Both the position numbers and the translations under genes were made by a program. A stretch of 64,000 nucleotides of DNA. Origin: Litsea cubeba (taxonomy: Eukaryota; Streptophyta; Magnoliopsida; Laurales; Lauraceae). Location of the stretch: NCBI GenBank assembly GCA_012931725.1, contig CM022948.1, positions 14,222,711 through 14,286,710 on the forward strand, written 5' to 3'. Positions within the stretch are counted from its first letter, which is position 1, and every line of letters begins with the position of its first letter. The notes below the pieces were generated by a model, which saw only the letters and a list, made by a program, of their open reading frames with translations, was not told the DNA's origin and did no database searches. Shown in pieces: positions 10,038 to 20,588 of the stretch.

Positions 10038-13000
10038 TGTAAGATCCCGACCCCAATCCTTTTGTTTAGCATTGATTTAATCATGGTTTAACTTGTTAAG
10101 CGAGATTTGATTTAGTTTGGCCGCGTATTTGAGTTTGACCGGATTTTTCCTTGCCTTGGAGATTTTGTAGACCGTTGACTTTAGTTTGACCCGGTCCTTA
10201 GGATTTGTATTTTTATGGGAAATTACTTCGGATTTCTAAAAATCCTGGATTTGGCATATTTCAACTCATTTGATGAAGTTTAACAACTTTCTTGTTTTGA
10301 TCATATTGATCTGATACTCAGAAATCACGTTTTTCGAGGAAAAAGGGCAAAACTGACTTTTCACCCTAAACCTGTCCATGAATTTCGAAAATTTCAGAAA
10401 TTGGGGAAATTATACTTTTTGGAAAGTAGATATTTCGCCGATCGTTTTTGTCTTCTTCGTCGTTTTCGTTCGGGGCCCGCAAATGCGAGTTTCAGCCTTG
10501 TGAAGTTTGGGGCCCACAAGACCCATTCTATAAGAGGGGAACCCCTCTCTTCTTCTCCTTCATTCGTTTCCAGCAAGGGTTGAGCTAGGGCTCTTTCCCT
10601 CTCTTCCCACTCTTTCTCTCTCATCTGAAACACCTCTCTCTTGGAGCTTTCATGGAGATTTGATCTCACCTCCTTCTTCTCCTCCCTCTTGGCTTTCCAA
10701 AGACCCCATTTTCAAGAGCATTGGGTTAGGACAACCCTCCTCTTCAAGCCCTTCTTCTTATTTGGAACACCCAAAGGTTAGCAATGGTTTTCTTTTCCTT
10801 AGATCTTTGTTTTCCTCCTCATTTGGAGTGTTTTATTCCCACATGCAATGGGTTTTCATGGAGTTTGGAAAATGATTGATTTTTAGGGTTTCTCTTGAGC
10901 TATTTTGGGAATTTTATGATTTTGAAGCTTGAGGCCATTAGAGGACTTCATGGAGTGTTTTTGCATCTTCTCTTGACCAAGGCAAGTAGATTTCCAATTA
11001 ATTATGATGTTTTCTCTCATTTGATTCTATTTGATGATTTTTCTTCTCATGGGTTAATCTTCTTTGATTTATGGATCTACTTTGATAGAATGGACCATTG
11101 TTACATTGATTTCAAAATATGTTATTGTTTACCATGCATGGGAGGTTTGCTTTCATTATGGTTTTCTTTAAAATTTGGACTTCTTGTGTTAAAGGTAAGT
11201 GTTCATGAGAATGGAGGAAACTTTGATTTAGGTGTTGTGTTTGGCTAATTAGGATGATTAGGAATGGTGATTAATGAGTTTGGAAGGTCAAGGAAGGGCC
11301 CAAAGGATCTATGAAATTTGTATGAAAGGTTGGAAATGGAAAATGATCAGAAAAATCAGAAAAAAAAATGCAAAGAGATGGGAAATTCTGCACTCGGGCC
11401 GGACTGGGCAGGCCCAGTCCGCTCGAGCGACCCACTGGGTCGCTCGAGCGGACCAGGCACTGTCTGGGTCCGCTCGAGCGACCCACTGGGTCGCTCGAGC
11501 GACCCAGCTTCTGTCTGGGTCCGCTCCAGCGGACCTGGGTCCGCTCGAGCGAGCCCAGTTCAGTCTGGGCTCGGGTTTGGGCCGAGTTTGGATTATTTGT
11601 GGGCCAGATTGTTTGGGGCTTTCTTGGGCCTGATTCAGGCCAGTCCTTGGGCCATTTCAAAACCTGATGTTGGGTCAGTTTAGGGCCTGATAGTGGGCTG
11701 TTTTGGAATTGTTGGTGGGCCTGTTTTATGGTTAGTTTGGGTTGGTTTTAAAACTTGTTCCTTGGGCCTGTTTCAAGTTTAGTTTTGAGCTATTTTAAAA
11801 CTGTTTATTGGGCCATTTCAGATCTGATGTTGGGTCATCTTTGGGCCTGACATTTGACTGTTTTTAATGATTGTTTTGTGGGCTGTTTTAGAATTTGTTT
11901 GTGGGCCTGTTTGAAGTTAGTTTGGGCTGTTTTTAAGAATCGTTTTGTAGGCCATTTAAGGATTTGTTTTGGACTGTTTTTAAATTTGTTTCGTGGGCTT
12001 GGTTAAGGTTCAGTTCTAGGATGTTTTAAAAGTCAGTTTTGTGGGCCATTCAAGTTTGGTTTTGGGCCGTTTTAAGGTTTGTATTATGGGCCATCTTAAG
12101 ATTAGTCTTGGGCTGTTTTGAAAACTTGTTTTGTGGGCCATTTAAGAGTAGTTTTTGGACTGTCATTTGGGACTGTTTTGGACTCGGTTTAAGGCCAACT
12201 ATGGGCCTGTTTTAATGAGATTTGAGATTATTTGTGATACTCGGAAATTTGTGAAATGGGAATGATGTAAGAATGAGTGCATGTGGAATTACCTGGGAAC
12301 CGTTCGGGTCTTAATGCGCACTTTATCATTTAAATATTATGGATTTTCATTGGCATCAAACGCACTTCTCATTAATTAATATTTAAAGGTTAAATGTGCA
12401 TTGAGATGGTTCCTTGGTAAGTCATTAAGTCATTCTCCACTGTCCATTCCATTTCAAGTCAGAAAAATGTATTCGTATTTGTATTTGAATTTGTATTTGT
12501 TTTCTTTGGTGAACTAACTTAAATAGCATCGATGATTTGTTATAAAATCATGTGTCTTCCCATGTTCGAAAGGGTTGATCGTATGATTTTATACAAATCA
12601 CCTTGATGCGTATTTGAACGGTTTACCAGAGATATTCGTATGTTTTCTCCGATTCGATTTGAAAAGAGATTGAGTATGTTTGTTACATTCGGGATTTCTT
12701 CGATAAGACTATTGTTTTGACAACACTAGTATTTGAAAATAAAAACCTCGAGGCAAGACGGGGCCAGAGCTATGTGGTGCGAGCCCATGAGCCAAAGAGG
12801 CTATGATTCCGAAAACAAAACCCCGAGGCAAGACGGGGCCAGAGCTATGTGGTGCGAGCCCCTGAGCCAAAGGGATTAGTATTATGTTAGATTTGTATCC
12901 GTTTGAGTTTGAAAACTAAAGGCACCACTAGGCTTAGGTCACCTTGTCGGGCTGATCACCCGGCTTGGGATCTTTACTCTGTCCGCCAGCTGCAGCTTGG

Positions 13001-14076
13001 ATTCTGTCTGTACCGACCATGGCAACGGTAATTATCTGCCGGTCCCATTTGTATGGCTACGGTTCTGATACTTTTGATCTGCCGGTCCCATTTGTATGGC
13101 TACGGTTCTGATCCTCTGTTTAGTACCACGTTCAGTGGCTACGCTCTGTCTGCTCTTATTACTTCGGTAATAGGAGGATTTAGCTATTGGTGGTCGCCTA
13201 GGTTTATCTGCATATTACTTTAGTTTATGATTCTTGCCGGTTATGCTTCCTATGCTTTGATTTGTTTAATGTTTACGACACCGACCTTTATCGTATTGTT
13301 TCTACTGTTCAGTTTTTAAAGGTATTTCTAATTTTTAAGTGCCTTGCTTAGGTGGTTATCTTTTCGAGACATTTATGCTTTAGAGACTGCTCGTTTATTC
13401 ATCTTGACAGTTATGTTCGGATTTTCGATTGTTTTAGCATGTTTTATTGTCATTATTGTTTAAACTGTTTATTCGTTTCACGATGATTTCGTCAGGTTTG
13501 ATATATGTTCTTTTATTTCATATTATTTGTTTATTTGCTTGCCAGACCGTCGTGTCTGACCCTTTTTGTTTGGTGCCAGTTTCTTCTCCTTCTGGTTGTA
13601 GGTGTTTGATCAGAGGAGGCGGTGGGACCGCCGGTCTGACGTGAGAGGCTGCCCGTTGATGTCATTTAGATGTCAAGTTTGGCACCAGAGTTCGTATTGA
13701 AATGTTGGGGTAGTATTTCTGTTTAGTCGGATATTTTTGTATGGCTTTATCAGCCTTTTTCTTTTGGGTTTGTAATTAAGACATTTGTTAATTGTAATCT
13801 GAATATGTGGGAAATAATAGATTTGTTACTACCAGCTCAGTGTGTTGTGATTGATGGCTTGTGATATTGGTTGAGTGCGACACGGAACCCGATGGCCACG
13901 GATTCCGAGTCGTAACACCATGTTTAGCTTCCGCGAAAAATATACTCTGATTTTGATGAGATTTGTTTATCCTCATTCACGCGGATCTTGGGAACTATAA
14001 CAAAAAGTTTCAAATTATTCCAAAATTTCGCACCCCGAGATCGGTTCGCTGCAGGTCCCGGTTTCGGGGCGTGACA
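10038..14076 (+). repeat. LARD 3' LTR (4,039 bp)
   Basis: Near-identical to the 5' LTR. Visible differences include a 21-bp extra palindrome unit in the CpG cluster (11,417-11,555) and scattered substitutions, mostly transitions. Confidence 0.92.
11417..11555. repeat. CpG palindrome cluster in LARD 3' LTR, one unit longer
   Basis: Same cluster as at 5358-5475 but with one additional CTCGAGCGACCCACTGGGTCG unit's worth of sequence (21 bp). This shows that the palindromes change copy number on a short time scale. Confidence 0.85.
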
Positions 14077-14330
14077 CTAGCGACCAACGTTAGTTATACA
14101 TATATATATGGGTCGCTAGGGACCCTTATTCAAACATCTATATCCTTCCCAGCGTCCCTGGCGACCAACGTTAGTTATATATATAGGTCGCTAGGGACCC
14201 TTATCCAAACAAACAAATCCTTCACAGCGTCCCTAGCGACCAACGTTAGTTATATATATGGGTCGGTAGGGATCCTTATCCAAACAAACAGATCCTTTCC
14301 AGCGTCCCTAGCGACCTATATTACTTATAA
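14077..14330. repeat. Tandem array with hairpin units (right part)
   Basis: About 3.3 units of 70-79 bp. Each starts TAGCGACCAACGTTAGTTAT, contains a TATATA stretch and GGGTCGCTAGGGACC, and ends CCAGCGTCCC. AGCGACC and GGTCGCT in each unit are inverted repeats around a ~20-base loop. The array is continuous with 3800-3978 once the LARD is removed. Confidence 0.8.
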
Positions 14331-14747
14331 ATATTTTTTAAGTTAAAAAATGTCCATTCCAACATAAATATATACAGAGGGATATCCAACTTGAATTGGA
14401 TTAATTTATTGGATATCCAATGAAGTGAGGGAGATTATATAGTTAACAAGAAATATGAAGCCAGATAGATCATTACATATGAAAAAAAACCAAAATGTCA
14501 TTGACATGTCATTACATTTCTTCTGATTACATTGCTATTCGTATACATAAAGAAGCCATAAAAAACATGTGGAACAAAATGTCAATTACATGTCATACAA
14601 TTAGTCTTTTTCATATGGATAATGGGGGGGCATCAAATTACATGTGACATCAAATTACATTGCTATTGTGTCCCCTCTGTTTACAGTTGGAGCAGGTTAC
14701 AACCCTTCTGACGCAGGTTACAACCCAACCACATATCCCATGCTGAA
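14331..14747. other. No gene seen
   Basis: AT-rich, with repeated ATGTCATTACAT and CAAATTACAT words. It lies downstream of the stop codon of the MULE-like minus-strand exon. Confidence 0.4.
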
Positions 14748-15601
14748 TCAACTCCCTCCTAGGATACGATTGCTTCGGGCACCATTGTGTCCACTGTTGA
14801 AGTCTACCTTGGTGGTTGCATCATTCAACCCGCTGGTAATCCACTCTTCCGGACCATGAGATTGTTGATCCTTGTTTGAACTATGTTCTTCCATGTGTCT
14901 TGAAATGGAGGGTATACTCGAAGAACAATGAACATCCTCAAAACGATCCATACTTGCATCATTGTCCAAAGCAAGAATAATTGGTTCCTCCTCTACTATC
15001 ATACCATTCGGCACTGATGGAAAATTGAAATCGCAATCCTCATTCAAGTCGGCAGTGGGAAATTCTTTCGTCTGTGCCCCGTTCACCAACACTTTGTCTT
15101 TGATTAACCTAGTTTCATTGATTAAGACTTCCCGTTGATGTTGATTTGTTTGCCTCTTTTGCTTCCTGCATAATAAACACATGGATCAATTAACTTTGGA
15201 TTTATATAAACACACTTGTTGATTAAAAATAGATGTCACTACGTACGAACCTGGTTTGTGGGGTATCTTTGGTAGCATATGCGTCTCCTTCCCTTCTTGC
15301 AACAAACAACAATATATCGTCTCTTGGATGAGTCCCCAAAGCTCTGAACATTCCCTTTACATCATTGTCTTCACCAATGAAAAAAAACTTCTCTGAAGAA
15401 GGTGCTTTATACATAAGTCTTCCACACTGGCTTCTCAGTTTGATGCTTCGAGTGCAACGTTTGCAATCTCACTATATGTTATGGTTTTTCGGAGATGCCT
15501 CATCTTCTGTCTTCCTCCAATATATTGAGGACATTTGAGATTTGATTGAAATTCACCATCATAATGTAATATTGCTAGGACATCAACATCCGAAGTAATA
15601 C
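14748..15601 (-). pseudogene. MULE transposase-like N-terminal fragment (PB1-like region), broken
   Basis: Reading the minus strand, an exon starts after a TTGCAG acceptor at 15,602 and encodes LAILHYDGEFQ, then QYIGGRQKMRHLRKTITYSE, a one-base frameshift with TGA near 15,440, and then MYKAPSSEKFFFIGEDNDVKG and DDILLFVARREGD. It ends at a CAG|GTTCGT donor (15,251/15,250). After a short intron the frame continues from 15,165 (acceptor ATGCAG) as a K/Q-rich then acidic linker, ending TGA at 14,748. The order "DGEF-YxGG-ITYSE-DxDVxxMF-LFV" resembles the PB1-like N-terminal region of plant MuDR-type transposases. No zinc finger or DDE core follows. My recognition is by pattern only and could be wrong. 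It faces the Ulp1-like fragment convergently across the tandem array. Confidence 0.4.
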
Positions 15602-15963
15602 TGCAACATTAAAACATTTAATATTGGTTGGTTAAATCAGTAAAAACAAACATACTTCAATGAACATATCCAATAAAAAGAGGAACATTTGTTCATTACC
15701 ACAAGTCCGTTTGGTATATTTACTTTTAAATTTAAAATGTTCATGTCATGATTGGAACAATTGACATATAAAATTTGATCGTATCGGTGTTATTATTCAG
15801 TGATATTTTCCTTTTGATATTGACAAATCTCTTATTATTTGGATTTCATTAATTTAGTTTCTTGCATATACTTGAATATGATAACAGAAAGACTATAACA
15901 AGTTCAACTCAGAGGCGCTCTTCTAAAGACCTCGAGATTTGTTCAATGGCATATGATTTTGGT
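15602..15963. other. No gene seen
   Basis: AT-rich sequence upstream of the MULE-like exon, possibly its intron. No motif was recognised, and the left border of the Tat element lies near its end. Confidence 0.35.
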
Positions 15964-16264
15964 TGTTGAGAAAGCTAGCACTTGGCATGGTTTCTCCACT
16001 TCTCACCATATATTGGATATTTGTTTTCAAATGTACCCTTCAAATGGAGTGCGCTTGACGTTGATACCAAAAATGTCACTTTGCCTTTTCAAGATCCAAG
16101 GAGCTACATGAAGTCGCAACTTGCCATAAATAGGCAATGCTGCTTCCAAAAAATCAAATCTTGTCAGAATCAAACAAAAACTGCAAGATCCTTCAAGACA
16201 GCCAAAAGAGGAGTACACAAGAAGTTTTGGGCCATTTTAAAATCATTTGACCTAATTTCGCTTC

Positions 16265-16870
16265 TCCGGCAGCTGAAAAGGAGCTCCCGGCGGCGAAAGC
16301 ATCGGAGACACCAAATCTTCGATCAGAGCCGATGGATGGCCTCCAAATACATCCAAAAGGCTCCACGTCAAGTTCCGAGTCAAACCGGCAACGTTTGACC
16401 ATACATCAACCCTCGAACAGCTAAATCAAGCCTCTCGGCGGTGAGAACCACCGAGACCATCACTCATCAGATGGAGCACATGGACGGCTTCAAAATGCTT
16501 ATAAAGGGCTACACGTCAAATTTCAGGTCATTTCGACAACATCTGACCATAGTTTGACGCTCGGAAGCCAAATCAGGCCTCTCGGCGGCAAAGCTCCCCG
16601 GGACCATGGTTTCCAAGACAGAGCCTATGGATCATCGTAAAATGACTCCAATAGGTTCCCTGTCAAATTTCAAATCAATCGGACATCGGTTGACTGCACA
16701 TCAAACCGCGACATCTTCATCGCAACAAAAGCGAGTCTACTGGTGATAGGACCCCAGACGGCTTCAAAACTCAAACAAAAGCCTATAGTTGGTCTTATTT
16801 ATTGCTCAGCAGGCTTCACACCAAATTTCAGGTCATTCCGACATCGTTTGGCCCAGTTTCAGCTTCAGAC
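16265..16870. repeat. Four diverged ~145-bp tandem repeats in Tat U3
   Basis: Units near 16,270, 16,420, 16,565 and 16,720 share CTCTCGGCGGCRAAG, GACCAT, GGCTTCAAAA, then GGCTCCACGTCAAATTTCAG, GGTCATTTCGACA and a closing GTTTGACCATA. They are strongly diverged. Repeated U3 blocks upstream of a TATA box may be enhancer units. Confidence 0.6.
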
Positions 16871-17078
16871 GGAAAATCGGCAGCTCTGTGCGACAAAGTC
16901 TTCGGCTTTCTCAGGAAATTGGAAACTTTGCAAAATAAAATGCAAGGATTCTCATCAGATTTCCTATAGGGAAATCAGGCCAATAAATGGTCAAAATGTC
17001 AAGAAAAATACAGAAGAAAAAAAAATCAAAAAACAGCAGAAACGGACACAAAACGGGACAAAAAGGGGGAAAAACCCC

Positions 17079-17143
17079 CCAGGGTCGCCGGCGACCCTGG
17101 AGCCCGGGGTCGCCGGGAAGGCCCCGGAAACCCCGGTTTTCGC
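17079..17143. repeat. CpG palindrome cluster in Tat LTR
   Basis: 17,079-17,100 is a perfect 22-bp palindrome whose left half is CCAGGGTCGCC. It is followed at once by CCGGGGTCGCCGG and further CCGG-rich sequence, in surroundings that are otherwise AT-rich. Confidence 0.8.
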
Positions 17144-17537
17144 CGTTTTTTCGCGATTCGAAGCGCCCAGCCTCTGATATTTTCCAAAATTCATACTTTT
17201 GAGACACCAAATCCTCTGACATCCGTCCAAAACACGGGTCAATCATCAAGAGTATCGAAAACAACGTTGATCGCCACCCGGTCAACAAAAAAAAAGTGTG
17301 TTTTTTACTCGACCGATCGAGAAATCGACAGGACAAATGGCACCGACCCGCTGTTGGCAACCAACACCTGAAATTACATGGTCATCCGATGTCGATCTAC
17401 ATGAAGATCCATCGATGATCATCGCCAGAAGAATCCCAAAAGACGCGGCACGGCCCGCGACTCTTCAAATGCTCGGCGACCACTTAATGCGATTAATTGA
17501 CTAGCTTTATTACAGTCATTAATCCATTTCTTTGGAC

Positions 17538-17774
17538 GGACCAATCAGAAGCAAGCATCCGGGAGTTACAAGTCAAGAGATTCATGGCATTTAACCCATG
17601 AAACTCCTCCCATCATGGCGATTAAATGCCCTCAATCTCCTCCGGCCAATCAGAAGCCAAGAAAAAGGAGTTACAAAATAAAGAATTCAATCTTGTAACT
17701 CCTCCCTTTATGTAGCTTTATGACAATCAAGGCTCATAAACCCTCCTAAATGGCTACCTAAAAGCCTATAAATA
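17538..17774 (+). promoter_or_regulatory. Tat LTR core promoter: two CCAAT boxes and TATAAATA
   Basis: CCAATCAGAAGC occurs near 17,541 and again near 17,644, and TATAAATAGGAGAG sits at 17,767. Spacing and order fit a plant RNA polymerase II promoter with transcription starting at about 17,800. Confidence 0.65.
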
Positions 17775-18295
17775 GGAGAGCTCACCAAGAAGAAAAGGAG
17801 AATCACAGACAGCAGACACACAGACAATAGACTGCAGAAAATCCGGAAACTCAGACAGAAAGAGGCATCAGAAATCTAAGAGAGAAAACTCTGTGGAAAT
17901 CCTACACCGACCACCGCTACAAGGTGACAAAAGTCCCTTGGGGGGTACCCCCCCCCCCAAGGTCCTTGCCTTCTCCTTCTGCCGCCAATGGCTTAGACGT
18001 GGCTTTTCAGCCCGTCTACTCGGCTTTTTATTGGACATAGGACCTTCTTTTGGTCTTTGTCCTCTAAAAACCTGAGGTTATAGCCAAGCCAAGCGAATCA
18101 ATAGCATCCTCTGTTCTCATCTGCATGGATGATGGCGAAGCCCACATATGGCTTGCGACCGTCAATCTGAACGGGTGCCCCACAATCTCCTGAGAAGTTA
18201 GATCCTCCTTTTCTTGCTTTTTATTGTAGTTTGTATTTTTTTAAAAGAGACAAAAATCACAACTCTTGTCTTTCATTATTGATAAGGATTGTAAA

Positions 18296-18375
18296 TCGGC
18301 TATAAACGCCAAAATCGGCTATAAACGCCAAAAATCGGCTATAAACGCCAAAAAAAATCGCCTTTCACGGCAAAT
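18296..18375. repeat. TCGGCTATAAACGCC short tandem repeats in Tat LTR
   Basis: Three copies at ~19-20-bp spacing (18,296, 18,315, 18,335) and a decayed fourth. Near-identical units recur as a larger array at 40,931-41,205 in the element's 3' region. Confidence 0.8.
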
Positions 18376-18626
18376 AAAGAAAAATGTCTCTTTTCTTAAA
18401 TATATGTGCAATGGAAAACTTGAAAGAAGTTGATTTCCTTTTTACTTGTGAAGGTTGATCTCCGGATCACCACTTGCAATTCCAAGTAAAATAGAAAATC
18501 TGGCACACCCACACAAAGAAATGTTGATGCACGCCCTTGCCCCCCGGTTACGAAAGGGTCGGACCCAACGGACTCACACGTCCGCCGACCTCGGTAGGAC
18601 TCAGGCAGAAGCGCGGTCCATCAAGC

Positions 18627-18645
18627 TGGCACACCCGGTGGGACC
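18627..18645 (+). other. Candidate Tat primer binding site
   Basis: TGGCACACCCGGTGGGACC follows a CA-ending sequence by three bases and starts with TGG, as a tRNA-primed site must. The matching tRNA cannot be named from the sequence. A second TGGCACACCC at 18,500 is an alternative. Confidence 0.4.
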
Positions 18646-18860
18646 CGTTCATTTGAGAACACGATGCTAGAAATGAAATATTTGCATATCATATCTTTTG
18701 CTCTATGCTTATATTTATTTTCTCGATTCCTTGGCTACTTTCTAATTGGTGGCCTATGTTGGATTCTGCATCTAAAAAAAATGAGATGAGATTTTTTAGA
18801 AATTTCTAATTCTTTGAATTTATTTCCACTCATTCTCTTTTCAAAAAAAAAAACAAAAAA
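18646..18860. other. Tat leader, no gene
   Basis: AT-rich leader between the primer-site-like sequence and the tandem array. No motif seen. Confidence 0.4.
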
Positions 18861-19490
18861 CCAGATTTTTCAGTTTGGATTCAAAATTGAGAAACCTTGA
18901 TCCGTTCCTATCGTTCATCGCGCTTGCAGAAATGTTGAGCCTGTTCGACTAAGGTTTTGGGCCATCGTTTCTCTTCGATGAGTTCATTAAAGATCTAAAA
19001 TATATATATATAAAACAAAAAAAATCAGATTTTTCATTTTGGATTCAAAATTGAGAAACCTTGATCCGTTCCTATCGTTCATCGCGCTTGCAGAAATGTT
19101 GAGCCTGTTCGACTAAGGTTTTGGGCCATCGTTTCTCTTCGATGAGTTCATTAAAGATATAAAATATATATATATATAAAACAAAAAAAATCAGATTTTT
19201 CATTTTGGATTCAAAATTGAGAAACCTTGATCCGTTCCTATCGTTCATCGCGCTTGCAGAAATGTTGAGCCTGTTCGACTGAGGTTTTGGGCCATCGTTT
19301 CTCTTCGATGAGTTCATTAAAGATAAAAAAAATTAAAAAAAAAACAAAAAAAAATTAGATTTCTCATTTCGGATTCAAAATTGAGAAACCTTGATCCGTT
19401 CCTATCGTTCATCGCGCTTGCAGAAATGTTGAGCCTGTTCGACTAAAGTTTTGGGCCATCGTTTCTCTTCGATGAGTTCATTAAAAAAAA
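18861..19490. repeat. Four-copy ~165-bp tandem repeat in Tat leader
   Basis: Units begin CAGATTTTTCA at about 18,862, 19,026 and 19,192, and a TAGATTTCTCA variant at 19,356. Each contains TTGATCCGTTCCTATCGTTC, CGCTTGCAGAAATGTTGAGC and TTTTGGGCCATCGTTTCTC. Units are separated by AT-rich linkers of variable length, and the cores are almost identical, so amplification is recent relative to the element's coding decay. Confidence 0.9.
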
Positions 19491-19900
19491 TATAATAAAA
19501 TAAAAATATAATTAAAAAAAAAGACATAGACCACTAAGGTTAAACCAACTGCGTTCTTTGATCATGATTGATTCAAGAAAAGTCTTGTCCAGAGTGTGGA
19601 GACAGCTTGACTGTTCTAGGCAAGGGTCCTCCAAACGGGTTCATTAAGTAATCCTACCCTTACCTGGGGGCAATTCTATCAATCAAGATTTCATAAGACC
19701 GGGTTAGGAGGCCTATGTGTACTCTCTCGTCTTTTAAATAAATTTTTTTTTCAAAAAAATAAATAAAAAATAAATAAAAATTTTAAAATAAAAAATAAAT
19801 AAAAAATAATTTTTTTAAAAAAAAATCTTAAAAAAATATAAAGAAAAAAATAAATAAAAAAAAGAAAAGATTTAAAAAAAAAAAAAAAAAAAAAAAATCT
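19491..19900. other. Tat leader: unique segment then A/T low-complexity
   Basis: 19,510-19,735 is unique leader sequence. 19,738-19,900 is almost pure A with scattered T, including a run of more than 20 A. No coding potential. Confidence 0.7.
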
Positions 19901-20180
19901 TCGAAAAAAAAACTTCCGTCATTTTGGGTTTAGATTGGAGAAATCTTGGTCTTCTCCTTTCTGAGCACTGGCGCTCGCGGAAATCGCTGAGCCCGTGTTC
20001 AGATTGGAGTGCCTTTTGCTCTCTTTGATGAACCCGATATTGGCCTTTCAAAAAAAAAAACTCGTCATTTTTAGATTCAGATCCGAGAAATCATGGTTCA
20101 TTTCTTTCTGAGCACTGGCGCTCGCGAAAGTCGCTGAGCCCGTGTTCAGATTGGAATACCATCTGCTCTCTTTGAGGAAT
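19901..20180. repeat. Two diverged relatives of the 165-bp unit
   Basis: Near 19,916 and 20,068 the core reappears in changed form: GAGAAATCTTGG / GAGAAATCATGG, CTGAGCACTGGCGCTCGCG, GCTGAGCCCGTGTTCAGATT, CTCTCTTTGA. They correspond position by position to GAGAAACCTTGA, CGCTTGCAG, GTTGAGCCTGTTCGA and CTCTTCGA of the main array, so the array has an older stratum. Confidence 0.7.
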
Positions 20181-20588
20181 CCAATTTTGACCTTTCAAAA
20201 CAGAGAATCTCATCTCATGGATGCGGTCTCAAAACATTTGTGTCTAGCGGTAATAGTACGCCCTTTTAGGGTCTACTGTATTGCGACCGGCACATCTGTA
20301 ACTCCAACTTTATATTCTTCTTACCTCGAGCAAGCTCTGCTTCTCGATAAGTCAAATTTAAGTTCACAATTTCTTCTAGCAGTCACTGGGATGCCCATTC
20401 TGGGCTTACCATACCTGCGATCAGAACAATTGTACCCTCTATGGCATTTTGCCTTCTTCATGTTGCTTGGGTCATCTTCCTCTAGCAATTTGAAAAGAAG
20501 AAACCATAGAACTTCCCATTTATGATCATTATATTCTTATGATTACTAATGGATGTGGTCTTGTTTCATAAATTTTTGAAAACTAACA
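20181..20588 (+). other. Tat leader before ORF1
   Basis: No family match was found in the short frames. The sequence ends with TGAAAACTAACAATGG at the ORF1 start. Confidence 0.4.

Larger units (their letters stand above)
3979..14076 (+). mobile_element. Complete non-autonomous LTR retrotransposon (LARD-like), ~10.1 kb
   Basis: Two nearly identical ~4.0-kb direct repeats begin TGTAAGATCCCGACC and end GGGGCGTGACA. They enclose only 2,041 bp containing a tRNA-iMet primer site, no gag or pol frame, and a polypurine tract. A 5-bp target duplication flanks the whole. By eye the two LTRs differ by about a dozen substitutions plus a few indels, so the insertion is recent. LTR ends, primer site, promoter surroundings and polypurine region match the Tekay-type element at 29.3-39.9 kb, which points to mobilisation in trans by that lineage. 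Each LTR is about twice as long as the whole internal region. Confidence 0.9.
15964..18623 (+). repeat. Probable Tat 5' LTR (borders approximate)
   Basis: The proposed limits are TGTTGAG at 15,964 and CATCA at 18,623, three bases before a primer-site-like TGGCACACCC. Between them are four diverged ~145-bp repeats, two CCAATCAGAAGC boxes, a TATAAATA box and, ~50 bases later, a CA-rich leader. The arrangement is what a U3-R-U5 would show, but the second LTR copy needed for proof is beyond the window. Confidence 0.5.

Noticed and set aside
13963..14346. 127-residue frame over the hairpin array
   Set aside because: The repeated ATNVSY/GSLGTLIQT segments are just translated tandem units crossing the LTR end.
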